Shown here piece by piece: positions 37,008 to 46,867 of a stretch of DNA of 64,000 bases; position 1 is the stretch's first letter, and every line of letters begins with the position of its first letter. This stretch comes from Paracoccaceae bacterium (GTDB taxonomy: Bacteria; Pseudomonadota; Alphaproteobacteria; Rhodobacterales; Rhodobacteraceae). A program made the translations under genes and the position numbers. Location: NCBI GenBank assembly GCA_022823605.1, contig JAJEHS010000004.1:211190-275189 (forward strand). The letters run 5' to 3'. The notes beneath the pieces were generated by a model that did not search any database, was not told the origin of the DNA, and was given only the letters and a program-made list of their open reading frames with translations.

Positions 37008-37417
37008 TTGCTCTGGCTAATCCACAAAAATTTAGTTAACAACTGATAACCATGTAAAGGGAAGATTACAATTTCCCAGATTTCGTATTTATTGATTCAA
37101 ACCATTTTTCAGGAAAATTTCCATTAACCCGATCCCTTCTAATTTTACTTACAGCCCCATACTCTATTCTGCCCCACAATTTCGATTAGTAACTCCTATT
37201 TCAGCCACTGAAAATATCTGTACATTAGACAACAAATTGAAGGCTGGTGCATAACTGGTAGATGGTGGGACTCAGACTTATGCAATGGGGTAATTTGGAA
37301 TAATCATGGAATCATTCATTGATGGTTGGGAATGGAATTTGATCTTTTATGAGGGTAAAACCTAAATTTGTTTGAAATACTTTAGGTTAATCCTGGTTTT
37401 CAATTTATGACAAAAAA
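37008..37417. other. 410-bp non-coding stretch between mrcA and the MFS gene
   Basis: No gene is recognised. An 8-bp inverted repeat, AACCTAAA (37359-37366) with TTTAGGTT (37381-37388), lies just past the mrcA stop and is followed on the minus strand by TTTT, so it may act as a weak terminator for mrcA. The remainder should contain the promoter of the MFS gene; no convincing -35/-10 pair is seen. Confidence 0.3.
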
Positions 37418-40060
37418 TCAATAAAGCCCACCGGCAGAAATGGATCCAAATGATCCCCTTTCCTCCTGCTTTTCTGGTGTGTTCGTTTCGGGTACATTCA
37501 AATCCTGACTACTGGTTTCAGATGCAACTTCCACAGCTTGATAAATTCCTTCGTCCCAATCTTCAAACTTGATTACCGGCAAATCGGAAGCCATTGGAAA
37601 TCCACCATCGATTACGCGAAGGTCTCCTTCACGAGGTTCGGTGCCCAGACGGAAGAATTCAGCAATTACCGTCCCTTCCTCCTCCTTGCCACTTAACCGT
37701 ACAGGCTCACCGGTAAACCTGTTTATATCTACGAATACTCCACCTTCAGGAATCTTGAAATCCGAATTGCCGTAGATCTCGACAGCCCTGTTCATGAAAT
37801 TACTGAAGACTGGAGCACAGAGACTGCCTCCGGTTGCACGCTTGCCCATGGGTCTTGGATCGTCATAACCAATATAACACCCGGCAACGATTTCGGGGGT
37901 ATAACCAATAAACCATACATCATTTGCATTATTGGTCGTTCCAGTTTTCCCGGCAACTGGAAAATCCGCCTTGACTGTTCTAGAAGCAGTTCCTCGTTCC
38001 ACAACCCCCTGCATCATTGAGGTAATCTGATAGGCAGTAACAGGATCTATGACCTGGGGGCTTAGGGATAGAACTTCCGGAATTTCGCCCTTGGGTAATA
38101 CGGGATTTGTACAATCGCTGCATACCTGCATAGTTGCCTTGTAAATGGTATTGCCATTCGTGTCCTGAACCCGGTCAACAAGTGTCGGGGTGACCTTGAA
38201 CCCTCCATTGGCAAACATGGCATAGGAAACAACGAGTTTTATGAGAGTTGTTTCCATAGCTCCCAAGGAGTTGGCCAAATACGGAGGCATTGCATCATAA
38301 ACACCAACCCTTTCGGCAAACCTAGATATTTTTTCCAATCCAATGTCATTGGCAAGGCGGACCGTCATTAGATTTCTTGACTGTTCAATACCTGTTCTGA
38401 GGGGAACAGGACCATAAAACTTGTTACTGTAATTGACCGGTCGCCAAATGCCTTGAGGAGTATCCAGGTTGATCGGTGCATCAAATATAATGCTCGTCGG
38501 TGTAAAGCCTGAATCAAGGGCAGAAGCATAAACAATGGGCTTAAATGCCGATCCTGGTTGGCGGAGGGCCTGGGTTGCCCGATTGAAACTTGACTGCTGG
38601 TAGGAAAAACCTCCAACCATGGTAAGTACCCTGGCAGTGGTTGTATCCATTGCAATGAAAGCACCCTGAACTTCAGGCAGTTGATGCAAATTCCATGAAA
38701 CAAAATTACCTTCATCATTTCTGTTGGGTGAAACGTAAACATATTCACCTTCCTGCAGAAACTCATTGGCCTTGCGGTTCCCTTCCGGCAGCCTGTCCTG
38801 ATCCAAACTCTGAACCCACTGATAACTGGTTTCATCTAAAAAACTGGTAGACTCTTTCGGATGACTTTCAATGGATAAGTATGCCTTATTGCCCTCAAGC
38901 CGGACAACATATGCCAATGACCACCCCTCAATATCCCTAGGCAAATCCACCTCGAAGGGTTCCTTTCCTTTCCGGGAACTTGAAAAAACATTCTGCCTTG
39001 TACCTATCCAATTTCCCGTAGAGCGGTCATAATCCTCCAAGCTATGACGAAGTGCAGTAATGGCTATTTCCTGCAACTGAGGATCAATGGTTGCACGAAT
39101 ATTCAAACCGCCTTCAAAAAATTCGTCAACCCCAAACTCCCTGGAGAGCTGCCTGCGGATTTCATCGGTGAAGTAACTTCTTGGTGGGAGCGATTGCTTG
39201 AATGAGGGATAATCACCATTCATTACGGTTTTCAGACTCTGCAACTTGGCAAATTTACCCTCTTCATCAGAAATGTGCTTGTTTTGAACCATTTCGGTTA
39301 TCACAAAATTTCTACGGGTTATGGCTCGAACATGATCCCTGACAGGATGGTAGTTCGAGGGTGCCTTTGGCAGAGCTGCCAGATAGGCAGCATCCTCGAT
39401 GGAAAGTTCATCTAGTGACTTGTTGAAATAAGTTTGGGCTGCAGCTGTAATGCCATAGGAATTCTGACCCAAAAAGATTTCGTTCAGATACAGTTCCAGG
39501 ATTTTTTCCTTACCAAGTGCCTTTTCGATCTTTACTGCCAGAATGATTTCCTTGAGTTTCCGCTCCACTGAACGTTCTCTGGACAAAAGAAAATTTTTCA
39601 TTACCTGCTGGGTGATGGTTGATGCACCTCTTAGACGTTCACCCCGCATTGCCTGAACTCCAGCCTTGATTATTCCCAATGGGTCAAGACCTTGGTGTTG
39701 AAAGAAATATTTGTCTTCGGCAGAGACGACAGCATGAATGACCAAATCAGGTATTTCCTCGTACGGGCTATACAACCTTCGTTCCTTGGCGAATTCATCA
39801 ACTAGTTTTCCTTCGGAAGAAAAGACCCTGCTTATGGTTGGAGGAGAATAATTTTCCAACTCTTCGAAGGTAGGCAGATTGGAACCTACAGCTACAATCA
39901 TACCGGTCAAGGCAACAAAGGCAAATATGGTACCGAGGCAAACTTCACTGAATCCCCAAGCAATTACTCCCAGAGCTTTTTGCCATAATTCTTTGGTTTT
40001 TGGCGGTACTTCCTTGAGTGGCTCCTTGTGGTATCTGGTGAATGGACGGACGGGCTTCAT
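37418..40060 (-). CDS. mrcA: Penicillin-binding protein 1A, bifunctional
   Basis: 880 aa. N-terminal membrane helix at about residues 37-60. Transglycosylase domain: VSAEDKYFFQHQGLDPLGI with the catalytic glutamate, then RGASTITQQVMKNFLLSRERS. The transpeptidase domain has GSAFKPIVYASALDSG (the SxxK serine), YAMFANGGF and VAGKTGTTNNANDVWFIGY (KTG). It polymerises and cross-links peptidoglycan in the periplasm. Divergent from rne, which matches the rne-mrcA arrangement in Alphaproteobacteria, except that the amidase gene that often lies between them is missing. Confidence 0.96.
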   Translation of the reverse strand: MKPVRPFTRYHKEPLKEVPPKTKELWQKALGVIAWGFSEVCLGTIFAFVALTGMIVAVGSNLPTFEELENYSPPTISRVFSSEGKLVDEFAKERRLYSPYEEIPDLVIHAVVSAEDKYFFQHQGLDPLGIIKAGVQAMRGERLRGASTITQQVMKNFLLSRERSVERKLKEIILAVKIEKALGKEKILELYLNEIFLGQNSYGITAAAQTYFNKSLDELSIEDAAYLAALPKAPSNYHPVRDHVRAITRRNFVITEMVQNKHISDEEGKFAKLQSLKTVMNGDYPSFKQSLPPRSYFTDEIRRQLSREFGVDEFFEGGLNIRATIDPQLQEIAITALRHSLEDYDRSTGNWIGTRQNVFSSSRKGKEPFEVDLPRDIEGWSLAYVVRLEGNKAYLSIESHPKESTSFLDETSYQWVQSLDQDRLPEGNRKANEFLQEGEYVYVSPNRNDEGNFVSWNLHQLPEVQGAFIAMDTTTARVLTMVGGFSYQQSSFNRATQALRQPGSAFKPIVYASALDSGFTPTSIIFDAPINLDTPQGIWRPVNYSNKFYGPVPLRTGIEQSRNLMTVRLANDIGLEKISRFAERVGVYDAMPPYLANSLGAMETTLIKLVVSYAMFANGGFKVTPTLVDRVQDTNGNTIYKATMQVCSDCTNPVLPKGEIPEVLSLSPQVIDPVTAYQITSMMQGVVERGTASRTVKADFPVAGKTGTTNNANDVWFIGYTPEIVAGCYIGYDDPRPMGKRATGGSLCAPVFSNFMNRAVEIYGNSDFKIPEGGVFVDINRFTGEPVRLSGKEEEGTVIAEFFRLGTEPREGDLRVIDGGFPMASDLPVIKFEDWDEGIYQAVEVASETSSQDLNVPETNTPEKQEERGSFGSISAGGLY

Positions 40061-40576
40061 GGCTTGCTGCAGGGATAATCGCCGATAATCATTGATATTT
40101 TCAATTTTGCACTACATTTAAATAGTAATTATTCTTGGGTTTGTTCACTTTCTGAAAGATAAATTTTCTTTGAACAAATTTTTTTGATATTTTGTTGACT
40201 TTGAGTTGTGTATCAGTAGTTAACTTATATTGTCGCTACTCATTTAAAAAATAATAATTCGGGTAGCAGAATGGATGTGTAGATAAAATCATCCTTGTTG
40301 TCGCAATGGCAAAACATGTCTGTTCACAATTATACTTAATAACTTACCCAAGATTTTTATTTTGGTCCGATAAACGGCAAACAAATTTCTGGTGATTTGC
40401 GAAATACATAGTGAAATGAAGACCAACAAAACGTCAACCACCTTTGCTCCACCTCATAAGTTGTGGCCGCGGATTACGGAAAAAAGCAAACGAATGAAAA
40501 TTCAACAAAACAATTTTGGCACTACCCAGTTATTCAAACTTGGATGGGAAAGTGCACTGATTTTAAAGAGAAAAAT
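40061..40576 (+). promoter_or_regulatory. 516-bp divergent region between mrcA and rne (rne leader)
   Basis: No gene is recognised. The rne frame is open back to a GTG at 40463, but conserved RNase E sequence begins only at 40577, so 40463-40576 is more likely leader. RNase E genes in other bacteria have long 5' untranslated regions used for self-regulation, and the length here would allow it. TTGACT (40195-40200) has no -10 at the right distance. Confidence 0.3.
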
Positions 40577-43027
40577 ATGCATTCTTCAATACTTATTGAT
40601 ACCGCCGGAGGAGATGAAACCCGGATATTGGTACTTGAAGGAGGTAAGGTACAGGAATTCAAAAGGGAAGCCAAGACCTCCAATCGACTGGCAGGAAATA
40701 TTTATCTTGCCAGAATTGATAAAATCGAACCGTCAATTCAGGCTGCTTTCGTAAACATCGGTACGGACAAGCACGGTTTCTTACCGTTCCGGGCCATTCA
40801 TCCTGACTATTACAATATAGATATTAATAGTCTGGATTCTGAACCAGCCGATACAGAAGAAGCCTCGATAGATGGTACCAATGCAGTAGACTCAAATTTC
40901 CTCAGGGAGTTTGAAGATTACACGACCGATTTTGGCATCATTACCCGTACCATGAATTTGCAGGGTACCCCTGATAATCAAAGGCATTTGAATGGCAATG
41001 AGATAAAGGGCAGAAACAAATACCACAGAAGGTCTTCACGCAAAATACCCAGGAACGTTCTGATACAGGATGTCATAACCAAGGGACAGGTTGTACTTGT
41101 CCAGGTATCCAGGGACGAATTGAATGCCAAAGGGGCTACCTTAACCACCTTTATTAGTTTGCCAAGCAGATATTGTGTACTGCTTCCAAACAGTGATAAG
41201 GGATTTTCAATCAGCAGCAAGATCAATTCGGCGGAAACTAGTCAGCATTTGAAATCAATTTTCAATAACTTCAATTTCCCTCAGGGGGCTGGCCTGATAA
41301 TGAGAACAATCAATGCAATTCCTCCTGGGGAGGTTATTGAAGCTGATATCAACCGTCAGGTGAATGCTTGGAAGGATATTCTTGAAAAGGCCAAGGTTTC
41401 CAAGGCCCCGGTACTTTTGAAACCGGCAAGTGACCTGATTGAAACAACCATCAGGGATTACTTCCGTGATTCAATAGATGAAATTATAGTTGCCGGGGAC
41501 AGGGGATACGAACGCACCGTTGAGGTAGTCAACTCACTGGTTCCACATGAATCCGGTAAGATCATCAAACACAACAGTTTGAAACCATTGTTTGTTTTGC
41601 ATGATGTTCATGAAGACCTCAGAAATCTTCATAATCCGCGTGTAGAATTGGCTTCTGGTGGTCACCTGATAATTCAGCCAACTGAAGCCTTGGTATCAAT
41701 TGATGTCAACTCGGCCAAATCAAACCAGGGAAAAACCCTTTCCGAAACTGCACTAAGAACCAATATTGAAGCAGCCAAGGAAATTGCAAGGCAATTACGG
41801 TTGCGGGATTTGGCAGGTATCATTGTAATTGATTTTATAGACATGGAATACCAACCTCATCGCAAGGAGGTTGAAACTGCCCTTCGTACTGCCCTGAGAA
41901 GGGATCAGGCCTGGATCAACTGCGGATATATTTCCAAATTGGGCTTATTGGAAATGACACGCCAGAGGGCTGGTGAAAATCTGGCGACCAATACAACCAA
42001 GGTCTGCCCTGCCTGTAGCGGTACCGGCCGGGTAATACTGGACGAAACCCTTGCAGTAATAATTCTCCGGCATATTGAGGCAGAATGTTCGCTTAAAAGA
42101 CCAGGAAATGTCCAGGTATCCGTTTCGGCTACACTTGAAAATTATTTTCTCAACGAAATGCGAAGGGAGATTTCCCGGTTGGAAGATGTTCACGGATGCC
42201 GTATTAGATTCGAAACAACCGACAATCTGTTCTCCCAGGAATACAGTATCATTTTATACAGTGCAGATAAAAACAAGGAGATCTTCCGATATCCTCAGAA
42301 ATATGCACAAAACAGCCATAATACTCCCAAACCGACCTGGTCGTCCAAGAAAACGTCCAGAAATTCATCCAAGACGGGTTCGGAAGCAAGATCATATAAT
42401 GGTAACACCAAAATTTCCGATGAAAACAACAACAAAAAGGATAACAATTCCTCAAATGCAGCCATTGATCAAATCCCTGCCAATTTGTCTGCAACCAAGG
42501 AGAAACAGGTTACTTCAAAACCAGAAGATGATCTTTCCGACAACAATTCCTCTAAGGAAATTGAAAGTGCCTTGTTGGCAGATTCGGAACAGGGCGATGG
42601 TGGTAGAGCTGTTGAAAAAACAACTAAGGAGGAGAAGTCAAGTAAGCCAGTAAAAAGAAAAAGAGCCAAGACCAAGGCTAGGCAATACAACACTCCCGAG
42701 AAAGAAACCGAGAAGGAAGTAACGGTCAATGAATCAACGGCACCTGCCAAAGATCAACAGAAAGAATCGATAAAGGCGGATACTTCCGAAAAATCGACAT
42801 CCAAGGTTGCGAAAGCTGGCAAGGAAACCTTCAAACGAAGAAAATCCATACAAAAAAAGAGACCAGTTTCCAAAAAGATTTCTCAGAATAAGGATTCAAA
42901 GCCCCCCAAATCTCACGGTAACAACGAATTTGAAAACACAATACACCAAATTGCTCCGGAGGATGAAACCGACTGGGGGGATATCAGAGCCAATTTGAGT
43001 TTTTATTCTCCGTCAGACCTAGAATAG
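40577..43027 (+). CDS. rne: Ribonuclease E/G
   Basis: 816 aa from ATG 40577 (MHSSILIDTAGGDETRILVL), the point where family similarity begins. The split S1 domain carries an acidic, low-complexity insertion (about residues 85-155), common in alphaproteobacterial RNase E. The catalytic DNase-like part has ALVSIDVNSAKSNQGK and GIIVIDFIDME. The Zn-link is CPACSGTG, which holds the tetramer. The last 240 residues are charged, rich in K, S, E and T, and are expected to be the disordered degradosome scaffold. Starts mRNA decay and rRNA/tRNA processing. Confidence 0.95.
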   Translation: MHSSILIDTAGGDETRILVLEGGKVQEFKREAKTSNRLAGNIYLARIDKIEPSIQAAFVNIGTDKHGFLPFRAIHPDYYNIDINSLDSEPADTEEASIDGTNAVDSNFLREFEDYTTDFGIITRTMNLQGTPDNQRHLNGNEIKGRNKYHRRSSRKIPRNVLIQDVITKGQVVLVQVSRDELNAKGATLTTFISLPSRYCVLLPNSDKGFSISSKINSAETSQHLKSIFNNFNFPQGAGLIMRTINAIPPGEVIEADINRQVNAWKDILEKAKVSKAPVLLKPASDLIETTIRDYFRDSIDEIIVAGDRGYERTVEVVNSLVPHESGKIIKHNSLKPLFVLHDVHEDLRNLHNPRVELASGGHLIIQPTEALVSIDVNSAKSNQGKTLSETALRTNIEAAKEIARQLRLRDLAGIIVIDFIDMEYQPHRKEVETALRTALRRDQAWINCGYISKLGLLEMTRQRAGENLATNTTKVCPACSGTGRVILDETLAVIILRHIEAECSLKRPGNVQVSVSATLENYFLNEMRREISRLEDVHGCRIRFETTDNLFSQEYSIILYSADKNKEIFRYPQKYAQNSHNTPKPTWSSKKTSRNSSKTGSEARSYNGNTKISDENNNKKDNNSSNAAIDQIPANLSATKEKQVTSKPEDDLSDNNSSKEIESALLADSEQGDGGRAVEKTTKEEKSSKPVKRKRAKTKARQYNTPEKETEKEVTVNESTAPAKDQQKESIKADTSEKSTSKVAKAGKETFKRRKSIQKKRPVSKKISQNKDSKPPKSHGNNEFENTIHQIAPEDETDWGDIRANLSFYSPSDLE

Positions 43028-43135
43028 CCCAAATGATTACAGGTAAAAAAAAATGCTTTGAAGTTTCATGAAACTTGAAAATAATGAATCTTAGAACTTC
43101 AAACTTATCCCAATAGCACAAGGAGTATCAATATC

Positions 43136-43951
43136 ATGAGAAGCACATTCAGCATGTTTCGTTATATTTACCTATTAGGTATTGGATTAACCGGACCAAT
43201 GAGACGGCTAATTGGTATTGGGTTTCTTCTTTTGTTCATGGCATCACCTATCAATGCCTTTGATCTGGAAAACCTCAGTTCTGACGAAAAGGCAATATTT
43301 GGTGAGCTGGTAAAGGAATATTTATTGAATAATCCTGAAATATTACTTGATGTTATTGAAAGGTTGGAAGAGCTGGAAAATGAGGCAAACCTGGAAATGG
43401 ATAGGGAATTTATTGAATTCTATGCAGACGAAATATTCCATGACCCGAATTCCTGGGTAGGTGGCAATCCCGAAGGAGAGCTTAATCTGGTTGAATTTGT
43501 TGATTATCGCTGTGGCTATTGTCGTAGGGCCCAACAGGTCATTCAAGACCTCATCGAAGCTAATTCCGACCTGCGTCTGGTAATCAGGGAATTTCCAATT
43601 CTTGGTGAACAATCGGATATTTCATCCAGGCTCGCCATAGCCGTATTTCAACTTGCCGGTCCCGAACATTACGAGATGATTCATGATCTTCTTCTGTCCC
43701 TTGAGGGGCCAGTCAGTGAGAAGGTTATTTCTGAAGTCGCGGAAATGACCTCTTTGGATTTGCAGACTTTGATGGATAAAATGGTTGATTCCTCGGTTCT
43801 GGATGTTTTGGATACCAATTATCAGCTAGCCCAAGCGTTGGAGATCAATGCAACTCCAACATTTATATTGGGTGGAGAGGTCATCAGGGGTTTTCTGACT
43901 CTTGAAGAATTCCAATATGAGTTGGATCAATTGAAAACAGCAACAAACTAG
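43136..43951 (+). CDS. DsbA-family thiol oxidoreductase, secreted
   Basis: 271 aa, ATG 43136 preceded by AAGGAG. A hydrophobic leader ends near residue 41 (MASPINAF), then a helical ScsC-like N-terminal region (LSSDEKAIFGELVKEYLLNNPEILLDVIERLEEL) and a thioredoxin fold. The active site is RCGYCRRAQQ, and the cis-proline loop is INATPTFILGG. Probably a periplasmic disulfide oxidase or isomerase; possible partner of the DsbB at 15049. It stands directly before accB; the aroQ gene often found between them in Alphaproteobacteria is absent. Confidence 0.9.
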   Translation: MRSTFSMFRYIYLLGIGLTGPMRRLIGIGFLLLFMASPINAFDLENLSSDEKAIFGELVKEYLLNNPEILLDVIERLEELENEANLEMDREFIEFYADEIFHDPNSWVGGNPEGELNLVEFVDYRCGYCRRAQQVIQDLIEANSDLRLVIREFPILGEQSDISSRLAIAVFQLAGPEHYEMIHDLLLSLEGPVSEKVISEVAEMTSLDLQTLMDKMVDSSVLDVLDTNYQLAQALEINATPTFILGGEVIRGFLTLEEFQYELDQLKTATN

Positions 43952-43983
43952 TAAATATAAAAAGTTAATGTTCGGAGGTTTAG

Positions 43984-44454
43984 GTGGCCAAGCAAGACTC
44001 GAAATTGGAAATGATTTCCAAACTCATGGAAATGTTCAAGGAAAAGGAACTTGGAGAATTTGAGGTGGAAATCAAGGAAGGGGATACGTCCCAACTTAAA
44101 TTGAGGATGGCAAATTATTCAAGCGGATACCAGGTTCCCAGCAGTGCACCCCAGCCTGCTCCAAATCCCGAATTACATAACCCCTCACCCCAGTTGGAAG
44201 AGACCCAATACGAAAAAGGCGGATTGGTTTCATCAGAGATGGTTGGAACCGTTTATCTCAAGCAAAGTCCCGAGGCCCCAGCTCCCTTTGTCCAGGTAGG
44301 TCAAAGTGTCAAGGAGGGTGATACAATTCTTATCATTGAGGCGATGAAGACAATGAATTTCATCGGTGCACCCCATGCAGGTACCGTCCGAAAAGTCATG
44401 GTGGATGATGGGGAACCGGTACAGTTCGGTTCTGAACTGATGATTATTGATTGA
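43984..44454 (+). CDS. accB: Acetyl-CoA carboxylase biotin carboxyl carrier protein
   Basis: 156 aa, starting at GTG 43984 with GGAGG before it. The C-terminal biotinyl domain has IIEAMKTMNFIGAPHAG; the lysine of EAMKTM is the biotinylated residue. A proline- and glutamine-rich linker (about residues 45-75) joins it to the N-terminal region. It carries CO2 between AccC and the carboxyltransferase in fatty-acid synthesis. accC follows after 53 bp. Confidence 0.97.
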   Translation: MAKQDSKLEMISKLMEMFKEKELGEFEVEIKEGDTSQLKLRMANYSSGYQVPSSAPQPAPNPELHNPSPQLEETQYEKGGLVSSEMVGTVYLKQSPEAPAPFVQVGQSVKEGDTILIIEAMKTMNFIGAPHAGTVRKVMVDDGEPVQFGSELMIID

Positions 44455-44507
44455 CGTCAATCCAGTGACAATTGAATCTCCCGTCAAGCTAAACGAACTT
44501 TAACAAA

Positions 44508-45878
44508 ATGATTTCAAAAATACTCATTGCCAACCGTGGCGAAATATCCCTTAGAATAATCAGGACTTGCAAGGAAATGGGGATTGCTACCGTCGCTGTC
44601 CACACGACAGTTGATCAGGACGCCATGCATGTCAGGATGGCCGACGAAGCCGTATGCATAGGCAAACCCAGATCCCCGGGGAACAAGGAAAGCTACTTGT
44701 CAATCTCCGCCATTATTTCAGCTTGTGAAATAACCGGTTCGCATGCCGTTCATCCGGGCTATGGTTTTCTGTCTGAAAATTCTGAATTTGTCGAACAGTT
44801 GGAGGACCATGACATCACCTTCATTGGTCCTTCCTCCAAGCATATCAAACTCATGGGAGACAAGATAACTGCCAAGGAAACAATGCTGGGTCTTGGTGTT
44901 CCATGTGTGCCAGGGCCAAATGAAAGCATCGATTCAGTTGAAATGGCCCGGAGTGTCGCCAGAGACATCGGTTATCCAGTCATTGTAAAGGCTTCTGCCG
45001 GTGGTGGAGGCCGAGGCATGAAAGTGGTCAGATCCGAAGATGATCTTGTACAGGCCTATCATGGCGCCCAACAGGAAGCTGGGGCCAGTTTTGGCAATGA
45101 AGAAGTTTATTTGGAAAAGTTTCTCCCACATGGTCGACATATCGAAATCCAGGTTTTGGGTGATGGTCAGGGAAATGCTGTTCACTTGGGAGAACGGGAT
45201 TGTACGATCCAAAGACGTCATCAGAAACTGCTTGAAGAAGCACCCTGCCCAGTCCTTGATGACCAAACCAGAATGGAAATAGGTGGAATTTGTTCAAAGG
45301 CAATTGCCGAGATGGGCTACAAGGGGGTGGGAACCATTGAGTTTTTGTATGATAGCGGACAATTTTATTTCATTGAAATGAATACCCGTCTGCAGGTCGA
45401 ACATCCGGTTACCGAAGCGATATATGGCATTGACCTGGTCAAGGAACAGATCAAGGTTGCTTCTGGTAATGCCTTGGATATTATGCAGGAAGACCTCAAG
45501 GCCAGGGGACACTCCATCGAGGTTAGAATTAATGCCGAAACCGTACCTGATTTCATTCCCTGTCCAGGCAAGGTTGGCTTATACCATTCCCCCGGGGGCT
45601 TGGGTATCAGAATGGACTCGTTCCTTTACAACGGTTATTCAGTACCTCCTAACTATGACAGCCTAATTGGCAAATTGATATCCCATGGTGAAAACAGAAC
45701 CTTGGCTATTGCCAAATTGAAGCGGGCATTGGAGGAGTTGATCGTTCACCCAATCAGCACTACCGCACCTCTTTTCCAGTTGCTTCTTGAAGACAAGGAT
45801 TTCCTGAAATCAAGATATGATATCCATTGGCTGGAGAAATGGCTAAAGGAAAATGGCGATTTGTTGAAAAACAATTAG
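44508..45878 (+). CDS. accC: Acetyl-CoA carboxylase biotin carboxylase subunit
   Basis: 456 aa, normal length. ATP-grasp motifs are visible: KASAGGGGRGMKVVRSEDDL (glycine-rich loop), RDCTIQRRHQKLLEEAP, and EMNTRLQVEHPVTE at the active site. It carboxylates biotin on AccB with bicarbonate and ATP. The aat gene follows after 19 bp on the same strand. Confidence 0.98.
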   Translation: MISKILIANRGEISLRIIRTCKEMGIATVAVHTTVDQDAMHVRMADEAVCIGKPRSPGNKESYLSISAIISACEITGSHAVHPGYGFLSENSEFVEQLEDHDITFIGPSSKHIKLMGDKITAKETMLGLGVPCVPGPNESIDSVEMARSVARDIGYPVIVKASAGGGGRGMKVVRSEDDLVQAYHGAQQEAGASFGNEEVYLEKFLPHGRHIEIQVLGDGQGNAVHLGERDCTIQRRHQKLLEEAPCPVLDDQTRMEIGGICSKAIAEMGYKGVGTIEFLYDSGQFYFIEMNTRLQVEHPVTEAIYGIDLVKEQIKVASGNALDIMQEDLKARGHSIEVRINAETVPDFIPCPGKVGLYHSPGGLGIRMDSFLYNGYSVPPNYDSLIGKLISHGENRTLAIAKLKRALEELIVHPISTTAPLFQLLLEDKDFLKSRYDIHWLEKWLKENGDLLKNN

Positions 45879-45897
45879 GAGCTGCAATTATTATTAC

Positions 45898-46608
45898 ATG
45901 ACTGATGGGTTTGTCGAACAATTCATACTGAACTATCATCAGGGTAATTTCATCATGGGCGATGAAAATGACCCATATTCCTTCACATGGGTAAGGTCAA
46001 GGGAACGATTCATCATACCGCTGGATAATTTGCAGGTTTCAAAAAGGTTAACGCGAAAAATCAGGTCAAACCCATTTCAATTGACAACGAACAAGAACGT
46101 TCATCAGGTCATTGACCAGTGCTCCAAGCGACAATCAACCTGGATCAATCCAGCAGTAAAGCACATCTATATCCAGCTGAGCAAAATAGACCTTGTTCAT
46201 TCTCTTGAAGTATGGGATGGTGATGATCTTGTCGGCGGGCTTTACGGGGTTACCATCGGGGGTGTATTTTTTGGGGAAAGCATGTTCTTCGTCAAATCGG
46301 ATGCTTCCAAGATTGCCCTCGTTTATCTTGTTGATCACCTGAATCGTACAGGCTTTGAGGTTTTGGATGCTCAGATGCCCAGTTTGCATCTGGCAAAAAT
46401 GGGCGGAAGGGAAATTTCGGAAAGCAAGTTTCTGAGCTTGATTGGTAAGGCCTGTCTCAAGACAAATGTTCAGTTTTCTTCCATACCATTGGAAGTTTCC
46501 GGTGCAAGCGTGGTACAGCGGATTAACCAGAAATCAAAACGTGGATGTTCGAATGCCGATAAGGCTGGTGAGTGTGAAATCATCCAGGCGGAATATAAAA
46601 CCGATTGA
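45898..46608 (+). CDS. aat: Leucyl/phenylalanyl-tRNA--protein transferase
   Basis: 236 aa. The motifs FSWVRSRERFIIPL-like FTWVRSRERFIIPLD, the VYGVTIGGVFFGESMF-like GLYGVTIGGVFFGESMF, and FEVLDAQMPSLHLAKMGG are typical of the enzyme. It adds Leu or Phe to proteins with N-terminal Lys or Arg, marking them for ClpAP. Its last 46 codons lie antisense to the end of the DUF2155 gene (overlap 46470-46608); the tail after VSGASVVQRINQ is longer than usual, so the stop may have moved. Confidence 0.93.
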   Translation: MTDGFVEQFILNYHQGNFIMGDENDPYSFTWVRSRERFIIPLDNLQVSKRLTRKIRSNPFQLTTNKNVHQVIDQCSKRQSTWINPAVKHIYIQLSKIDLVHSLEVWDGDDLVGGLYGVTIGGVFFGESMFFVKSDASKIALVYLVDHLNRTGFEVLDAQMPSLHLAKMGGREISESKFLSLIGKACLKTNVQFSSIPLEVSGASVVQRINQKSKRGCSNADKAGECEIIQAEYKTD

Positions 46609-46865
46609 TTTCTCTGATCTGCGACGATGACATAGGCATAGGAAAATTTTACCGGGTTTTCAGGTAGAAACCTACACTCCTCAAGGGTAATTTCAAAGTG
46701 CTTGAATTCGGTGCTTTGCCCAACTTCCATTATTAGATCCATGACCCTGCCGGTAATGGTATCAAGTGATCTCAATATGGCTCCATCACCTTGGATGCTT
46801 GTCTGTGGAAAGGCAATGCCTGGAAGCAAGAGACCTGCCAGGAAAATATATGCCAGACGCCGCAT
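46470..46865 (-). CDS. DUF2155 domain-containing secreted protein
   Basis: 131 aa with a signal peptide (MRRLAYIFLAGLLLPGIAFP). The conserved pattern AILRSLDTITGRVMDL, FEITLEECRF and SAWMISHSPALSAFEHPRFD is the alphaproteobacterial DUF2155 family, expected in the periplasm; function unknown. It is last in the tig-clpP-clpX-NDUFA12-mlaD series on this strand. About 139 bp at its 3' end overlap aat on the other strand, but most of the overlap falls after the conserved FWLIRC end. Confidence 0.85.
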   Translation of the reverse strand: MRRLAYIFLAGLLLPGIAFPQTSIQGDGAILRSLDTITGRVMDLIMEVGQSTEFKHFEITLEECRFLPENPVKFSYAYVIVADQRNQSVLYSAWMISHSPALSAFEHPRFDFWLIRCTTLAPETSNGMEEN

Positions 46866-46867
46866 CT

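Noticed and set aside
40463-40576. RNase E starting at GTG 40463
   Set aside because: The 38 extra residues show no RNase E similarity, and the family start (SILIDTAGGDETRI) is directly after ATG 40577.
42075-42653. 192-codon alternate frame within rne
   Set aside because: It is an out-of-frame reading of the catalytic end and low-complexity tail, rich in P and R with no family features.
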